Below, piece after piece: positions 51,949 through 61,176 of a stretch of DNA of 64,000 nucleotides. A program made the translations under genes and the position numbers. Under the pieces are notes generated by a model, which did no database searches, was not told the origin of the DNA, and saw nothing but the letters and a program-made list of their open reading frames with translations. How positions within the stretch are numbered: position 1 is the stretch's first letter; each line of letters starts with the position of its first letter. This DNA comes from Yoonia sp. (GTDB lineage: Bacteria > Pseudomonadota > Alphaproteobacteria > Rhodobacterales > Rhodobacteraceae): NCBI RefSeq assembly GCF_017854565.1, contig NZ_JAFMHJ010000001.1, positions 1-64,000 of the forward strand. The letters run 5' to 3'.

Positions 51949-52757
51949 AGCCGCCTGCGCGCCACGACCGCACCGCCGCCCTGCGCTTCGATCCGCAAAA
52001 CAGCATTGGCAATCGGCTCGTAAGCGGTCGCCATGTGATGGGCGTTTGCGTGGATCAGCGTCATCGCATCCACCATCATCCCGACATGCCCCCGCCAGAA
52101 CACCAAATCGCCGCGCATGAGATCACTGTCCACCGACTGACCCAGCACCTGCTGCATGTCACTGTCCGCCGGACACGGGATGTTGCAGGCATGCAGGCTG
52201 GCAGCCACCAGACCGGAACAGTCGATGCCCCGGGTCGAGTTTCCACCCCAAAGATAAGGCACCCCAAAATGCATCTGCGCAACCGTAACGGGATCGCTGA
52301 ACGGTTGATCCAGGGGGCGCAAATGCCTTTTCGGCACGAATCCCACGCTGGTTTCAAAGAACTTCCGCCGCTCGTCCGTCACCAGAACACGTGCGCCCAA
52401 TGGCAGCGCCATCAGGTCGCGTGATTTAATATCCTCTTCCGCATAGGCATGGCTGGCAGGCGTTGCGACAAAGTGGGTCGGCGTGTGGCGCGTGCCAAGC
52501 TGATCAGTCAGCACATAACCCACGTAACCATCAACCGCCTGCACAAACGACCAACCCGCGTGATCTTCGAAGACGGTCACGATGGCCCCCAGAAGAAGCT
52601 GACGATCCCGTGCGCCGCCAGCGGTCGCGCACAGATCCACAACCGGGCGCATCACCATCATGGGCCACCCTGTTACAAAGGCCGCCGCAGCGACCTGCCC
52701 AGCCAAATGCATCGCGGCAACCCGCGCGTTGGCAGGCGTCAGGCGGCGATCAATCAT
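51945..52757 (-). CDS. NlpC/P60-type cell-wall hydrolase
   Basis: A 270-residue protein. Two SH3-like segments occupy residues about 30-150 (PVVDLCATAGGARDRQLLLG; GWSFVQAVDGYVGYV). The NlpC/P60 catalytic domain follows with the active-site Cys in GIDCSGLVAASLHAC near residue 173 and a His in GHVGMMVDAMTLIHANAHH near residue 218. It would cut peptide bonds in peptidoglycan. No signal peptide is obvious. The start overlaps the aminopeptidase stop (ATGA). Confidence 0.9.
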   Translation of the reverse strand: MIDRRLTPANARVAAMHLAGQVAAAAFVTGWPMMVMRPVVDLCATAGGARDRQLLLGAIVTVFEDHAGWSFVQAVDGYVGYVLTDQLGTRHTPTHFVATPASHAYAEEDIKSRDLMALPLGARVLVTDERRKFFETSVGFVPKRHLRPLDQPFSDPVTVAQMHFGVPYLWGGNSTRGIDCSGLVAASLHACNIPCPADSDMQQVLGQSVDSDLMRGDLVFWRGHVGMMVDAMTLIHANAHHMATAYEPIANAVLRIEAQGGGAVVARRRL

Positions 52758-54133
52758 ATGTTCAGCAACTGCGGCAAGGCTTCAAGCACAGCGCGCGCGC
52801 CCATACCAACGCCGCCTTTGGGGCGCGACGGCGCAGCGGTGGGTTGCCAGCCATAAATGTCGAAATGCACATAGGGGCTTTGGACAAAACGCCGCAGAAA
52901 CAACGCGGCGGTAATGCAGCCAGCCATCCCCCCGCTCGGGGCATTGTCCAGATCGGCGATACCCGGTTCGATCATCGTTTCGTAAGGTTCATGAAAAGGC
53001 AGCCGCCAAACCGGGTCGGCAACCGCGCGCGCGGCCTTTGCAATCGCATCAGCGTGGCCGTCATCATCGGTAAAGAACGGCGACAAATCAGCGCCGACCG
53101 CGACCCGCGCAGCGCCCGTCAGGGTCGCCATCGAGATCACCAAATCGGGATTGTCTTCGTCCGAAAGCGTCAGCGCATCGGCAAGCACCAGCCGCCCTTC
53201 GGCATCGGTATTATTGACCTCAACCGTCAGCCCCTTACGCGATGACAGGATATCCTGCGGTCGAAACGCATTGCCGTCGATGCCATTTTCAACTGCAGGG
53301 ATCAGCACGCGCAAGCGCAGCTTCAGGCCCAGCCCCATGATCATATGCGCCAGCCCCAGCACGGTCGCGGCCCCCCCCATGTCCTTTTTCATCAGGCCCA
53401 TAGACGCGCCGGGCTTGATGTTCAGGCCGCCGGTATCGAAACAAACCCCCTTGCCCACCAGCGTCAGCTGCGGCCCGGCGTCACCCCAACGCAGATCCAG
53501 CAAGCGGGGGGCGCGGGTCGAGGCGCGGCCAACCGAATGGATTAACGGAAAATTGGCCGAAACCAGATCATCGCCCGTGATGACATTGATGCTGGCGTCA
53601 TGGTCCCCCGCCAGCGCACGTGCCGCGTCTTCCAACTCGTCAGGCCCCATGTCAGAGGCGGGGGTATTGATCAAATCGCGGGTCAACGCCTCGCCATTGG
53701 CAATAATGGTCAGACGGCGCGCATCGACCCCGCCGGGGGCAATCAGTCCCGCAATGGCAGACGAAGGCTTGCGGTAGCGATCAAAGCTGTAGCTGGCCAG
53801 CAACCATGCCAGTGCGGCTTCTTCCAATTCACCGTCCTGCAGGCCGCTTGCGATGTGATACGTCCCCTTTGGCAGGTTGCGCGCGGCAGTGCCGATATGA
53901 AAACGGCCGCGCGCGCGCTTTGCCGCAGTTCCGTAACCGACAAGCGCCAGCGCGATCCCCCCCTGCGCATCAGGAATGGTCAAGACCTGCCCCAGTTCAC
54001 CGGTAAAACCCTGTGACGTGGCCCAGGCCCGCGCCATATCGGACAAACTGCCCAATGTCTGATCAACATCGTCCGCAGCCACAACGTGCAGCGGGATCGA
54101 CGTGTCAGACTCGGGGGCGAAGGCAAGGGGCAT
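52754..54133 (-). CDS. Leucyl aminopeptidase family protein (M17)
   Basis: A 459-residue manganese/zinc aminopeptidase. The family motifs are LVGKGVCFDTGGLNIKP near residue 225, MKKDMGGAATVLG near residue 247, the signature NNTDAEGRLVLADAL near residue 308, and SMATLTGAARVAVG near residue 334. An N-terminal domain of about 160 residues precedes the catalytic core. It degrades small peptides in the cytoplasm. ATG 54133 is preferred to the ATG 20 codons upstream. Confidence 0.92.
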   Translation of the reverse strand: MPLAFAPESDTSIPLHVVAADDVDQTLGSLSDMARAWATSQGFTGELGQVLTIPDAQGGIALALVGYGTAAKRARGRFHIGTAARNLPKGTYHIASGLQDGELEEAALAWLLASYSFDRYRKPSSAIAGLIAPGGVDARRLTIIANGEALTRDLINTPASDMGPDELEDAARALAGDHDASINVITGDDLVSANFPLIHSVGRASTRAPRLLDLRWGDAGPQLTLVGKGVCFDTGGLNIKPGASMGLMKKDMGGAATVLGLAHMIMGLGLKLRLRVLIPAVENGIDGNAFRPQDILSSRKGLTVEVNNTDAEGRLVLADALTLSDEDNPDLVISMATLTGAARVAVGADLSPFFTDDDGHADAIAKAARAVADPVWRLPFHEPYETMIEPGIADLDNAPSGGMAGCITAALFLRRFVQSPYVHFDIYGWQPTAAPSRPKGGVGMGARAVLEALPQLLNI

Positions 54134-54202
54134 GGGGTATCCTGTCAGGCTGGGGTATGCTGGCCAGACTAACCTCTTGCCCTTTGGCCGCAAGCCCCGT
54201 CG

Positions 54203-54619
54203 CTATCTGTCGCGGAAATTCCACACCTCGGATACCGCGACATCAAAGCTGCGTTCCAAACGGGCAACCGTCGCCTCAAGAGCCACGCCATCACGTTGGT
54301 TCAGGCATGTTACAACGTGATTGGCGGACGCCATCACTTCGGTCAGGCCAATCTGATCGGAAATCAGCCCGATCCGGCGCGCGGGCTTTAACATGGCCGC
54401 GAAATCGGAATGTGCCAGCCCCCGTTGCAATACATCAAGCCGCATGGCGATATCCTCAAGAACGCGGCAAATAACCTCCTCTGCTTCGGCAGTATCTTTC
54501 TGCGCGAATAGACGGTTCAAAGGGGCCGGATCGAAATGCGACTGATCACTGCAGCGCAAAACGATAACGTCCAAATCGGGTTCGGGCACCGGGGCCAAGA
54601 AAGGTGTGATATGTTCCAT
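54203..54619 (-). CDS. Conserved hypothetical protein
   Basis: A 138-residue, apparently all-helical protein. A Cys/His-containing early part (LRCSDQSHFD near residue 22) precedes ARRIGLISDQIGLTEVMASAN near residue 80, and VVTCLNQRDGVALEATVARLE. Size and helical pattern recall a histidine-phosphotransfer-like bundle, but the phosphoryl histidine is absent. Function unknown. The gap to the divergent carbonic-anhydrase gene is 114 bases. Confidence 0.65.
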   Translation of the reverse strand: MEHITPFLAPVPEPDLDVIVLRCSDQSHFDPAPLNRLFAQKDTAEAEEVICRVLEDIAMRLDVLQRGLAHSDFAAMLKPARRIGLISDQIGLTEVMASANHVVTCLNQRDGVALEATVARLERSFDVAVSEVWNFRDR

Positions 54620-54733
54620 ATACCGGGTTTTAGTGCATCAAGGTTCCCAGAAGGTTGAGGCGGAAACGAAAAATCGCTCGAAATTCCAGAAAATGCAACG
54701 TATCTAAAACCAAAGTCGCAAGGAACACAGCAC

Positions 54734-55381
54734 ATGAAACACGCGCGCCCGCTGCCAAGCTATCTGGTGACCCGGTATCACGGCTGGAAAGCCACCACAT
54801 ATGCAGAAAACAAAGGGTGGTATCGGCGCCTTGCGGAAGACGGCCAGCGCCCGCGCGCGATGGTTATATCGTGTTGCGACAGTCGCGTTCACGTCACGTC
54901 GATCTTTGGCGCCGATCAGGGCGAATTCTTTATTCACCGCAATATCGCCAACCTCGTACCGCCCTATAACCCCGACGGGGAATATCACGGCACCTCTGCC
55001 GCCGTTGAATACGCGATCGGCACGCTAAAAGTGTCGCATCTGATCGTGCTGGGCCATTCCGGCTGCGGCGGGGTTGAAGGGTGTTATGATATGTGTGCGG
55101 GCAACGCACCGCATCTCGAGAAATCCAGCAGCTTTATCGGTCGCTGGATGGATATCCTGCGCCCCGGTTATGACGCGCTGCCCGACGGGGATGAGGCGAC
55201 GCGAAAGCGCGCACTTGAAAAGGCATCGGTGCTGATTTCGTTGGAAAACCTGATGAGCTTCCCTTTTGTGAAAAGCGCCGTCGACGATGATATGCTTTCC
55301 CTCCATGGCTTGTGGAACGACATCGGCGAAGGCGGGCTAGAGGCGTTTGATCCCGCAACACATACCTTCACCGCCATCTGA
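54734..55381 (+). CDS. Beta-carbonic anhydrase
   Basis: A 215-residue zinc enzyme that interconverts CO2 and bicarbonate. Zinc and catalytic residues are visible in ISCCDSRV near residue 46, HRNIANLVPPY near residue 68, and HSGCGGVEGCYDM near residue 107. It is followed 61 bases later by an SbtA-type bicarbonate permease and a PII-like protein, suggesting one unit. Confidence 0.95.
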   Translation: MKHARPLPSYLVTRYHGWKATTYAENKGWYRRLAEDGQRPRAMVISCCDSRVHVTSIFGADQGEFFIHRNIANLVPPYNPDGEYHGTSAAVEYAIGTLKVSHLIVLGHSGCGGVEGCYDMCAGNAPHLEKSSSFIGRWMDILRPGYDALPDGDEATRKRALEKASVLISLENLMSFPFVKSAVDDDMLSLHGLWNDIGEGGLEAFDPATHTFTAI

Positions 55382-55442
55382 ACAGCCTTGCAACTAGACC
55401 AACGTTCCCTCACTGGACACATTGAAATTGCCTGGGGTCATC

Positions 55443-56420
55443 ATGTCTGAAATCCTGTCCCTCGCGGGAACCAACCTCATTTCACCCATTATTCTCAGCT
55501 TTGCACTGGGGCTGGCGGCTGCCCTCGCGCGGTCTGATTTGACCATCCCCGAAGCAGTCGCCAAGGGCATGTCGATCTATCTGCTCTTTGCCATCGGCTT
55601 TAAGGGTGGGGTTGCCGTTAGCACACACGGGGTCGACACTACGCTGGTGCTGTCCGTGATTGCAGGTGTGATCCTGTCGTTCGGCCTGCCGCTGATTGCC
55701 TTTGCCCTGCTGCGGGTCATGACCGGCCTGTCCAATATCGACGCCGCCGCGGTCGCCGCGCATTATGGGTCAATCAGCATCGTGACCTTTGTTGCCGGAA
55801 CGTCCGTGCTCGAAGGGCGTATGATCGCCACCGAAGGCTACATGGTCGCAATCGCCGCCGTCATGGAGGCCCCCGCGATCCTATCGGCGCTGTGGCTGGT
55901 TGCGCGCAGCGGTGGCACTGGCCGGATGGAACCGGGACTGATGCGCGAAATTCTGTTGAACGGCTCAATCGTCTTGCTGGTCGGGGCGTTTTTTATCGGG
56001 GCCATCACCGGCGAAAAAGGATTGGCCGAGATCAGTTCGTTTATCGTCGCCCCCTTCAAAGGTGTGCTGTGCCTGTTTTTGTTGGATATGGGGCTGATTG
56101 CCGGTCGCGGATTGCGTCAATCCAAAGGGGTGCTGGGACTGGGCGCCATTGGGTTTGCCATCTTGATGCCCCTGATCGGCGCGTCAATCGGGCTGGCAAT
56201 GGGCATGATGATCGGCCTGTCGCTGGGTGGAATCGTCTTGATGATGATCCTTGCTGCCTCGGCCAGCTATATCGCGGTCCCCGCCGCAATGCGTGTCGCC
56301 CTGCCAGAGGCGAACCCCTCAATCTACCTCACACTTTCCCTTGGCGTAACCTTTCCATTTAACCTGACGCTTGGCATCCCGCTGTACCTTGCCGCAGCCC
56401 AAGCTGTGACCGGAGGCTGA
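55443..56420 (+). CDS. sbtA: SbtA-type sodium-dependent bicarbonate permease
   Basis: A 325-residue integral membrane protein with about ten hydrophobic helices. Family blocks are LSFALGLAAALARSDLTIPEA near residue 18, YLLFAIGFKGGVAVSTHG near residue 45, AAVAAHYGSISIVTFVAGTSVLEG near residue 100, and a C-terminal FPFNLTLGIPLY near residue 303. In cyanobacteria SbtA imports bicarbonate with sodium. ATG 55443 is chosen. The next gene begins one base after its stop. Confidence 0.9.
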   Translation: MSEILSLAGTNLISPIILSFALGLAAALARSDLTIPEAVAKGMSIYLLFAIGFKGGVAVSTHGVDTTLVLSVIAGVILSFGLPLIAFALLRVMTGLSNIDAAAVAAHYGSISIVTFVAGTSVLEGRMIATEGYMVAIAAVMEAPAILSALWLVARSGGTGRMEPGLMREILLNGSIVLLVGAFFIGAITGEKGLAEISSFIVAPFKGVLCLFLLDMGLIAGRGLRQSKGVLGLGAIGFAILMPLIGASIGLAMGMMIGLSLGGIVLMMILAASASYIAVPAAMRVALPEANPSIYLTLSLGVTFPFNLTLGIPLYLAAAQAVTGG

Positions 56421-56421
56421 T

Positions 56422-56730
56422 ATGCAAACCCACACCGCCAAGCGCGTCGAAATCGTGATCGAAGCCCCGCTGGAGCGCCGCCTGACAGATGCGCTGACCA
56501 AGGCTGGCGTCACCGGATACACCGTCTTGCCCGTCTTGGGCGGTTCAGGCCGGTCCGGCCAATGGACCCGCGAAGGCCAGGTGGGCCGCGCGGGTATGGT
56601 ATCAGTGGTTTGCCTGATCAAGCCCGAACGCTTGGACGGTCTGTTGGATGCCGCATTTACGGTTGTCGAAAAACATATCGGCGTGGTCAGCATCAGCGAT
56701 GCGCAGGTGTTGCGCGCCGAACGGTTCTAG
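56422..56730 (+). CDS. PII-like protein (SbtB-type)
   Basis: A 102-residue PII-fold protein. It starts with RVEIVIEAPLERRLTDAL, has a short T-loop region PVLGGSGRSGQWTREGQVG near residue 37, and ends QVLRAERF. It lacks the C-terminal CxxxxC loop of SbtB from cyanobacteria. SbtB binds adenine nucleotides and plugs SbtA; direct adjacency suggests a similar role. Its stop overlaps the convergent zapE stop (CTAG). Confidence 0.85.
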   Translation: MQTHTAKRVEIVIEAPLERRLTDALTKAGVTGYTVLPVLGGSGRSGQWTREGQVGRAGMVSVVCLIKPERLDGLLDAAFTVVEKHIGVVSISDAQVLRAERF

Positions 56731-57782
56731 CCACCCCAACCATCCGACTGCATCTCGCGCAAGCGGCTGGCCGTGCGTTCAAATTCAAACGTGCCTTCAC
56801 CCTCAAGATACAACATTTCAGGTGTCGCAGCTGCCGTACAAATCAGTTGCACCCTGGCCTCGTACAGCGCGTCGATCAATGTAACGAACCGCTTGGCCTC
56901 GTTGAAATTGTTGCGCGACAGGGCCGGCACATCCTCGAGTATCAAAACACGCACAGCGTCGGCCAGCGCCAGATAGTCGGCAGCGCCCAACGGCATACCG
57001 CAAAGATCAAAGAATTTGGCGCGCGCCACACCATTATGATAGTCTGGCAGCGTAACCTGCCGCCCCTTCACATGCAAAATCAAAGGCGCCGAATGCCCAC
57101 CGCTCAGGTCATGCCAGATTTGCGCAATCGCGGTGCGGGCTGCGGCATCAATTGGGGTAAAATAGGTCGGTGTGCCAGCCAGGCGGTCCTGGCGATAATC
57201 GGTGTCACTGGTCAGTTCATGCACGACCATATGGTGCTTGAGCAGTGCGATGAACGGCGTGAAAAGCTGGCGATTCAACCCATTCTTATACAGATCATCG
57301 GGCAGCCTGTTGGACGTGGTCACCACAACGACACCCGCCGCAAACAGCGCCTCGAACAACCGCCCCACGATCATCGCATCGGTGATATCGCTGATCTGCA
57401 TCTCGTCAAAGGCCAGAAACCGCACCTCGCCCGCCAGCTTTGCAGCGACCGGCGCAATGGCATCATCGACACCGCGCTTGCGCGCCTGCGTCATCTCGGC
57501 ATGGACCCACTGCATAAAGGCATGAAAATGGCGCCGTTGTTTGGGGGCATCGACATGTTCATAAAGCAAGTCCATCAGCATGGATTTGCCGCGCCCGACG
57601 CCGCCCCACATATATAGACCGGGAATCGGCGGCGGGGCCTTGCGAAACAGGCCCCCGCGCTTGACCGGCTCGGCCAGTGCGGCGCGCACACGCTCAAGCT
57701 CGGGCAGGACCGCAACCTGCGCCTCATCACGTGTCAGCGTGCCAGCCGCAAGCGCGGCGTTATAAGCATCTTGCATTGTCAT
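56727..57782 (-). CDS. zapE: Cell division protein ZapE (AFG1-like ATPase)
   Basis: A 351-residue AAA-type ATPase. Walker A GGVGRGKSMLMDLLYEHV near residue 59, Walker B RFLAFDEMQISDITDAMI near residue 119, and TSNRLPDDLYKNGLNRQLF near residue 155 are diagnostic. It acts on the Z-ring under stress. The start ATG at 57782 is followed two codons later by another ATG at 57776. Confidence 0.93.
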   Translation of the reverse strand: MTMQDAYNAALAAGTLTRDEAQVAVLPELERVRAALAEPVKRGGLFRKAPPPIPGLYMWGGVGRGKSMLMDLLYEHVDAPKQRRHFHAFMQWVHAEMTQARKRGVDDAIAPVAAKLAGEVRFLAFDEMQISDITDAMIVGRLFEALFAAGVVVVTTSNRLPDDLYKNGLNRQLFTPFIALLKHHMVVHELTSDTDYRQDRLAGTPTYFTPIDAAARTAIAQIWHDLSGGHSAPLILHVKGRQVTLPDYHNGVARAKFFDLCGMPLGAADYLALADAVRVLILEDVPALSRNNFNEAKRFVTLIDALYEARVQLICTAAATPEMLYLEGEGTFEFERTASRLREMQSDGWGG

Positions 57783-57875
57783 CGCGATTGGATAGCGCGC
57801 GCGCGCCAGATTGAAAAGCAACGCATCGCGCTTTCGACAATTGACAATCCTCATGCGCAAAAGCCAAGTGCATGG

Positions 57876-59114
57876 ATGAAAAGCCAAGCCCCCCTTATCA
57901 CGCCGGTCCTGATTGCAGGCTGCATTATCATCATGACGGGCTTTGCGATCCGGGCGTCCTTTGGGGTTTTCCAAATCCCCATCGCAACGGAATTCGGCTG
58001 GTTGCGGTCCGATTTCAGTCTGGCGATTGCAATCCAGAATCTGGCTTGGGGCATCGGGCAACCGATCTTCGGCGCGATCGCCGAGAAAATTGGCGACCGC
58101 AAGGCGATCATCGCCGGTGCGCTTTTCTATGCCGCCGGGCTATTGCTTTCATCCGGTGCAACCACGCCGGAGGCACACCAATTCTACGAAATATTGGTGG
58201 GCTTTGGCATCGCAGGCACCGGGTTTGGCGTTATCCTCGCCGTTGTCGGGCGGGCCGCATCGCACGAAAACCGCTCTATGGCACTGGCGATTGCCACCGC
58301 CGCAGGGTCCGCAGGCCAAGTGTTTGGCGCACCGCTCGCGGCCTACCTGCTTAGCTTTATGACATGGCAAATGACGTTTGTGGCCTTTGCCGGCCTTATC
58401 CTGACGACACTTCTGGTCCTGCCCATGATGCGCAGCCCGGTCACCGCCTCAAAGGCAGCACTTGACGAAAGCATGCGTACGATCCTCGTGCGCGCTTTCA
58501 AAGACCCGTCCTACATGTTGATCTTTCTGGGCTTCTTCTCGTGCGGCTATCAGCTCGGCTTCATCACGGCGCATTTTCCGGCAATGGTGACCGAAATGTG
58601 CGGGCCAATCAGCCCGACCAGCGCGCTGTCAGGCATGGGAATAACGACCACCAGCGCGCTTGGGGCCGTTGCCATCTCTTTGATCGGGCTGGCGAACATC
58701 GGTGGCACGCTTCTCGCCGGATGGGCCGGAAAACATTACCCCAAGAAATACCTGCTGGCCGGGATCTACATGGGACGCACCATTGTGGCTGCTGCGTTCA
58801 TCCTGACGCCGATGACACCCGCAACAGTTCTGCTGTTCTCTGTTGGCATGGGCAGTCTGTGGCTGGCGACTGTGCCGCTGACAACCGGTCTTGTCGCGCA
58901 CCTTTATGGGCTGCGCTATATGGGCACGCTTTATGGCATCGTGTTCTTTTCCCATCAACTCGGGTCATTCATGGGCGTCTGGCTGGGCGGGCGGCTCTAC
59001 GATATCTACGGCACCTATACCCATGTCTGGTGGGTTGGCGTCGGGGTCGGGGCGTTCAGCGCGATCGTACACCTGCCCATCCGCGAAAATCAGCGCCGTG
59101 CCGCGACGGCCTAG
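57876..59114 (+). CDS. MFS transporter
   Basis: A 412-residue membrane transporter with about twelve hydrophobic segments. The motif between helices 2 and 3 is GAIAEKIGDRKAIIAG near residue 65. The second half has GWAGKHYPKKYLLAG near residue 284. Substrate is unknown; the general layout resembles monocarboxylate or oxalate/formate antiporters. Start ATG 57876 gives the first helix at residue 6. A 94-base gap separates it from the divergent zapE start. Confidence 0.88.
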   Translation: MKSQAPLITPVLIAGCIIIMTGFAIRASFGVFQIPIATEFGWLRSDFSLAIAIQNLAWGIGQPIFGAIAEKIGDRKAIIAGALFYAAGLLLSSGATTPEAHQFYEILVGFGIAGTGFGVILAVVGRAASHENRSMALAIATAAGSAGQVFGAPLAAYLLSFMTWQMTFVAFAGLILTTLLVLPMMRSPVTASKAALDESMRTILVRAFKDPSYMLIFLGFFSCGYQLGFITAHFPAMVTEMCGPISPTSALSGMGITTTSALGAVAISLIGLANIGGTLLAGWAGKHYPKKYLLAGIYMGRTIVAAAFILTPMTPATVLLFSVGMGSLWLATVPLTTGLVAHLYGLRYMGTLYGIVFFSHQLGSFMGVWLGGRLYDIYGTYTHVWWVGVGVGAFSAIVHLPIRENQRRAATA

Positions 59115-59283
59115 CAAAACAGTTCGCCGCTCATCGATCCGATGACCATTACCGTGGTCTTGGTCTACACGTACGGCCTGTTTTACCGGACAACGCGGTC
59201 GTGGGTTGCGTGTTTGGATTGGCCGCCCTTGGCGCCATGTCATCGCCCATCCCGGTGGCAGACGGCGACGCCGACCGGCCTGA
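59115..59283. other. 169-base intergenic stretch, possible gene remnant
   Basis: Lies between the MFS gene (+) and the alpha/beta hydrolase gene (-), which both end here. A short plus-strand frame from 59142 starts MTITVVLVYTYGLF but then loses coding character. No hairpin with a T-tract was seen. Confidence 0.35.
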
Positions 59284-60210
59284 TCAATCCCGCAAAGCCG
59301 CGCGTATGGCCGCGATCAGCTCGGCACTGTGCGTATAGGGCAATGCATGGTCTGCACCGGGCACGACCTCTTGCCGGGCGGCGCGATTCCACTGGGCGAG
59401 CAACCCAAGCGATTCGATCGGGATAACCTGATCCCGCTCTGCCCAAATTGCAACGACAGGCACATCGTCGCGGCCCAACTTGCGGTGCTCGCTTTCTTGC
59501 CGCTCTGCCAGAATCCCCCGCCGACTGGACAGGACCGCAGGCAAAAACCCGCGCCTGTGCAATTCGTGGCGCTGTGCCATAAAAACCCTGCTGACCTCTG
59601 GTCGGCGTGCCCGCGCAGGGATCGTCTTAAGAATACGTCGACGGGCAAACAGACCGTGCACCCAATCCCCCAAGACAGGCGTGCGGCGGCAAAATCCGGA
59701 AAATCGGCTTTCTTGCATCACCACACCTGCACCGGCCAGCATGATCACACGTTTGATGCGGTGCGGGTTTTGTGCCGCAAACGCGGTCGCTATTGCAGCC
59801 CCCATCGAATAACCAACCAGCGTTATCTCTTCGATCAAGTTCTGGTGCGCCAGCAAATCGGACAGTTGGCGCAAAAAGAAGGCCCTGTCTTGCAACCCAA
59901 GCGGCGCATCCGACAGGCCACGCCCATAAAGATCATACACCAGCACGCGATACCCCAACGCGCCCAACCCCTCGGCCAGCTCGTCCATGCCGACAGACGG
60001 CGTGGTCAACCCGTGAATAACAACCGCCGCTGGCCCCCGCGCGGGACCAACCCAGCGATAATGGGTCAGCCCCTGCGATAGTTGGGCAAAGTCACCGTCC
60101 GCACCATGCCGCTGCGATGTGCCAATTGTGGGTCGCAGCCGCTCAATCAGAAACGGCGCCATCGCAACGATGCCGATCAACGCAATGGCAAGTATCCAAA
60201 CATACCACAT
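59284..60210 (-). CDS. Alpha/beta hydrolase with N-terminal membrane anchor
   Basis: A 308-residue protein. One membrane helix lies at residues 2-22 (WYVWILAIALIGIVAMAPF). The catalytic Ser is in VGYSMGAAIATAFA near residue 131, the oxyanion region is VVIHGLTTPSVGMDELAEGL near residue 63, the acidic residue is in WAERDQVIPIESL near residue 258, and the His in ADHALPYTHSAE near residue 287. It is a membrane-anchored esterase or lipase of unknown substrate. ATG 60210 is chosen over the TTG at 60243. Confidence 0.85.
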   Translation of the reverse strand: MWYVWILAIALIGIVAMAPFLIERLRPTIGTSQRHGADGDFAQLSQGLTHYRWVGPARGPAAVVIHGLTTPSVGMDELAEGLGALGYRVLVYDLYGRGLSDAPLGLQDRAFFLRQLSDLLAHQNLIEEITLVGYSMGAAIATAFAAQNPHRIKRVIMLAGAGVVMQESRFSGFCRRTPVLGDWVHGLFARRRILKTIPARARRPEVSRVFMAQRHELHRRGFLPAVLSSRRGILAERQESEHRKLGRDDVPVVAIWAERDQVIPIESLGLLAQWNRAARQEVVPGADHALPYTHSAELIAAIRAALRD

Positions 60211-60264
60211 AAACGCAAAATTCCTTTTCCGGCCGGCATTCAATTGACAGTGCGAAACATCCGC

Positions 60265-61176
60265 CTAGCGCGCGTGCCACGCGGCAAGAATGTAGCGACT
60301 GGTCATCAGATCAAGGTGGGCACCACCACCATTCTTGAAAACTGTGATATCGTCATCACTGCAGCGCTTGAACGCATCTAGTTCATAATAGTCTGCAATA
60401 ATGTCTTCTTCGCCAATCGCCCCAGCCGCAATCGGAATCTTCAGCTCGCCGATATGGCCGATTGTGGTGGCCCGGCTGTCCACGAATATACGGGATTTTT
60501 GCAATGCCGCATCATCGACCTCGCGCATGTCAGGCCGGTAGGCGCCGATCAGATCAATATGCTGGCCGGGTCGCAGCCACGCACCTTTCACCAACGGGGT
60601 AGTCGACATGGTCGCGCATGTGACGATATCGGCGGACCGCACCGCGGCCTCAAGATCATCGGCGATCGCCACATCGCGGTTGGCGTCCTGAAACGCGCGC
60701 GCGCCCTCAGGTGACCGGTTCCAAATCGTAAACCGCGCGTCTGGAAAAGCGGCGGCATAGGCGTCGCGCAACGACTGGCCCACGGTGCCGGCCCCCACGA
60801 TCAAGATGTCGCGGCTATCTGGTCGCGCCAATCGGGTCGCGGCCAGCAGACTGTCGCCCGCCGTCTTCCACTTGGTCACAAGATGAAAGTCCAGAATTGC
60901 CTCCAGCGTTCCATCCTGACCCGAAAACAGATTGACCGCCCCACCAATGGCAGGCTTGCCCAGCGCCTTGTTTCCCGGAAAAATTGTCGCGCATTTCACC
61001 GCAAGCCCCATACCCGCAATCCAGGCAGAGCGGTTCAAAAGGGTATTCGCGCCTTCATATAAAAACACATCAGCCACATCAGCCTTGGGATACTTATGCC
61101 CCTCGGCCAACGCTTTGGTCAGCGCGAGCCAGTCAAGGTTCGCCTCGCCCTCGGCAAAGGGGATCGTCACAGTCAT
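60265..61176 (-). CDS. Ornithine cyclodeaminase / mu-crystallin family protein
   Basis: A 303-residue NAD(P)-binding protein. The dinucleotide loop is ILIVGAGTVGQSLRDAYAAAFP near residue 123. The catalytic Asp region is HIDLIGAYRPDMREVDDAAL near residue 210. Members include ornithine cyclodeaminases, alanine dehydrogenases and imine reductases, so the true substrate is uncertain. It overlaps the HAD gene (ATGA). Confidence 0.85.
   Translation of the reverse strand: MTVTIPFAEGEANLDWLALTKALAEGHKYPKADVADVFLYEGANTLLNRSAWIAGMGLAVKCATIFPGNKALGKPAIGGAVNLFSGQDGTLEAILDFHLVTKWKTAGDSLLAATRLARPDSRDILIVGAGTVGQSLRDAYAAAFPDARFTIWNRSPEGARAFQDANRDVAIADDLEAAVRSADIVTCATMSTTPLVKGAWLRPGQHIDLIGAYRPDMREVDDAALQKSRIFVDSRATTIGHIGELKIPIAAGAIGEEDIIADYYELDAFKRCSDDDITVFKNGGGAHLDLMTSRYILAAWHAR

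Noticed and set aside
59142-59426. 94-codon plus-strand frame after the MFS gene
   Set aside because: It overlaps the alpha/beta hydrolase gene, has no recognisable domain, and loses coding character after about 25 codons.
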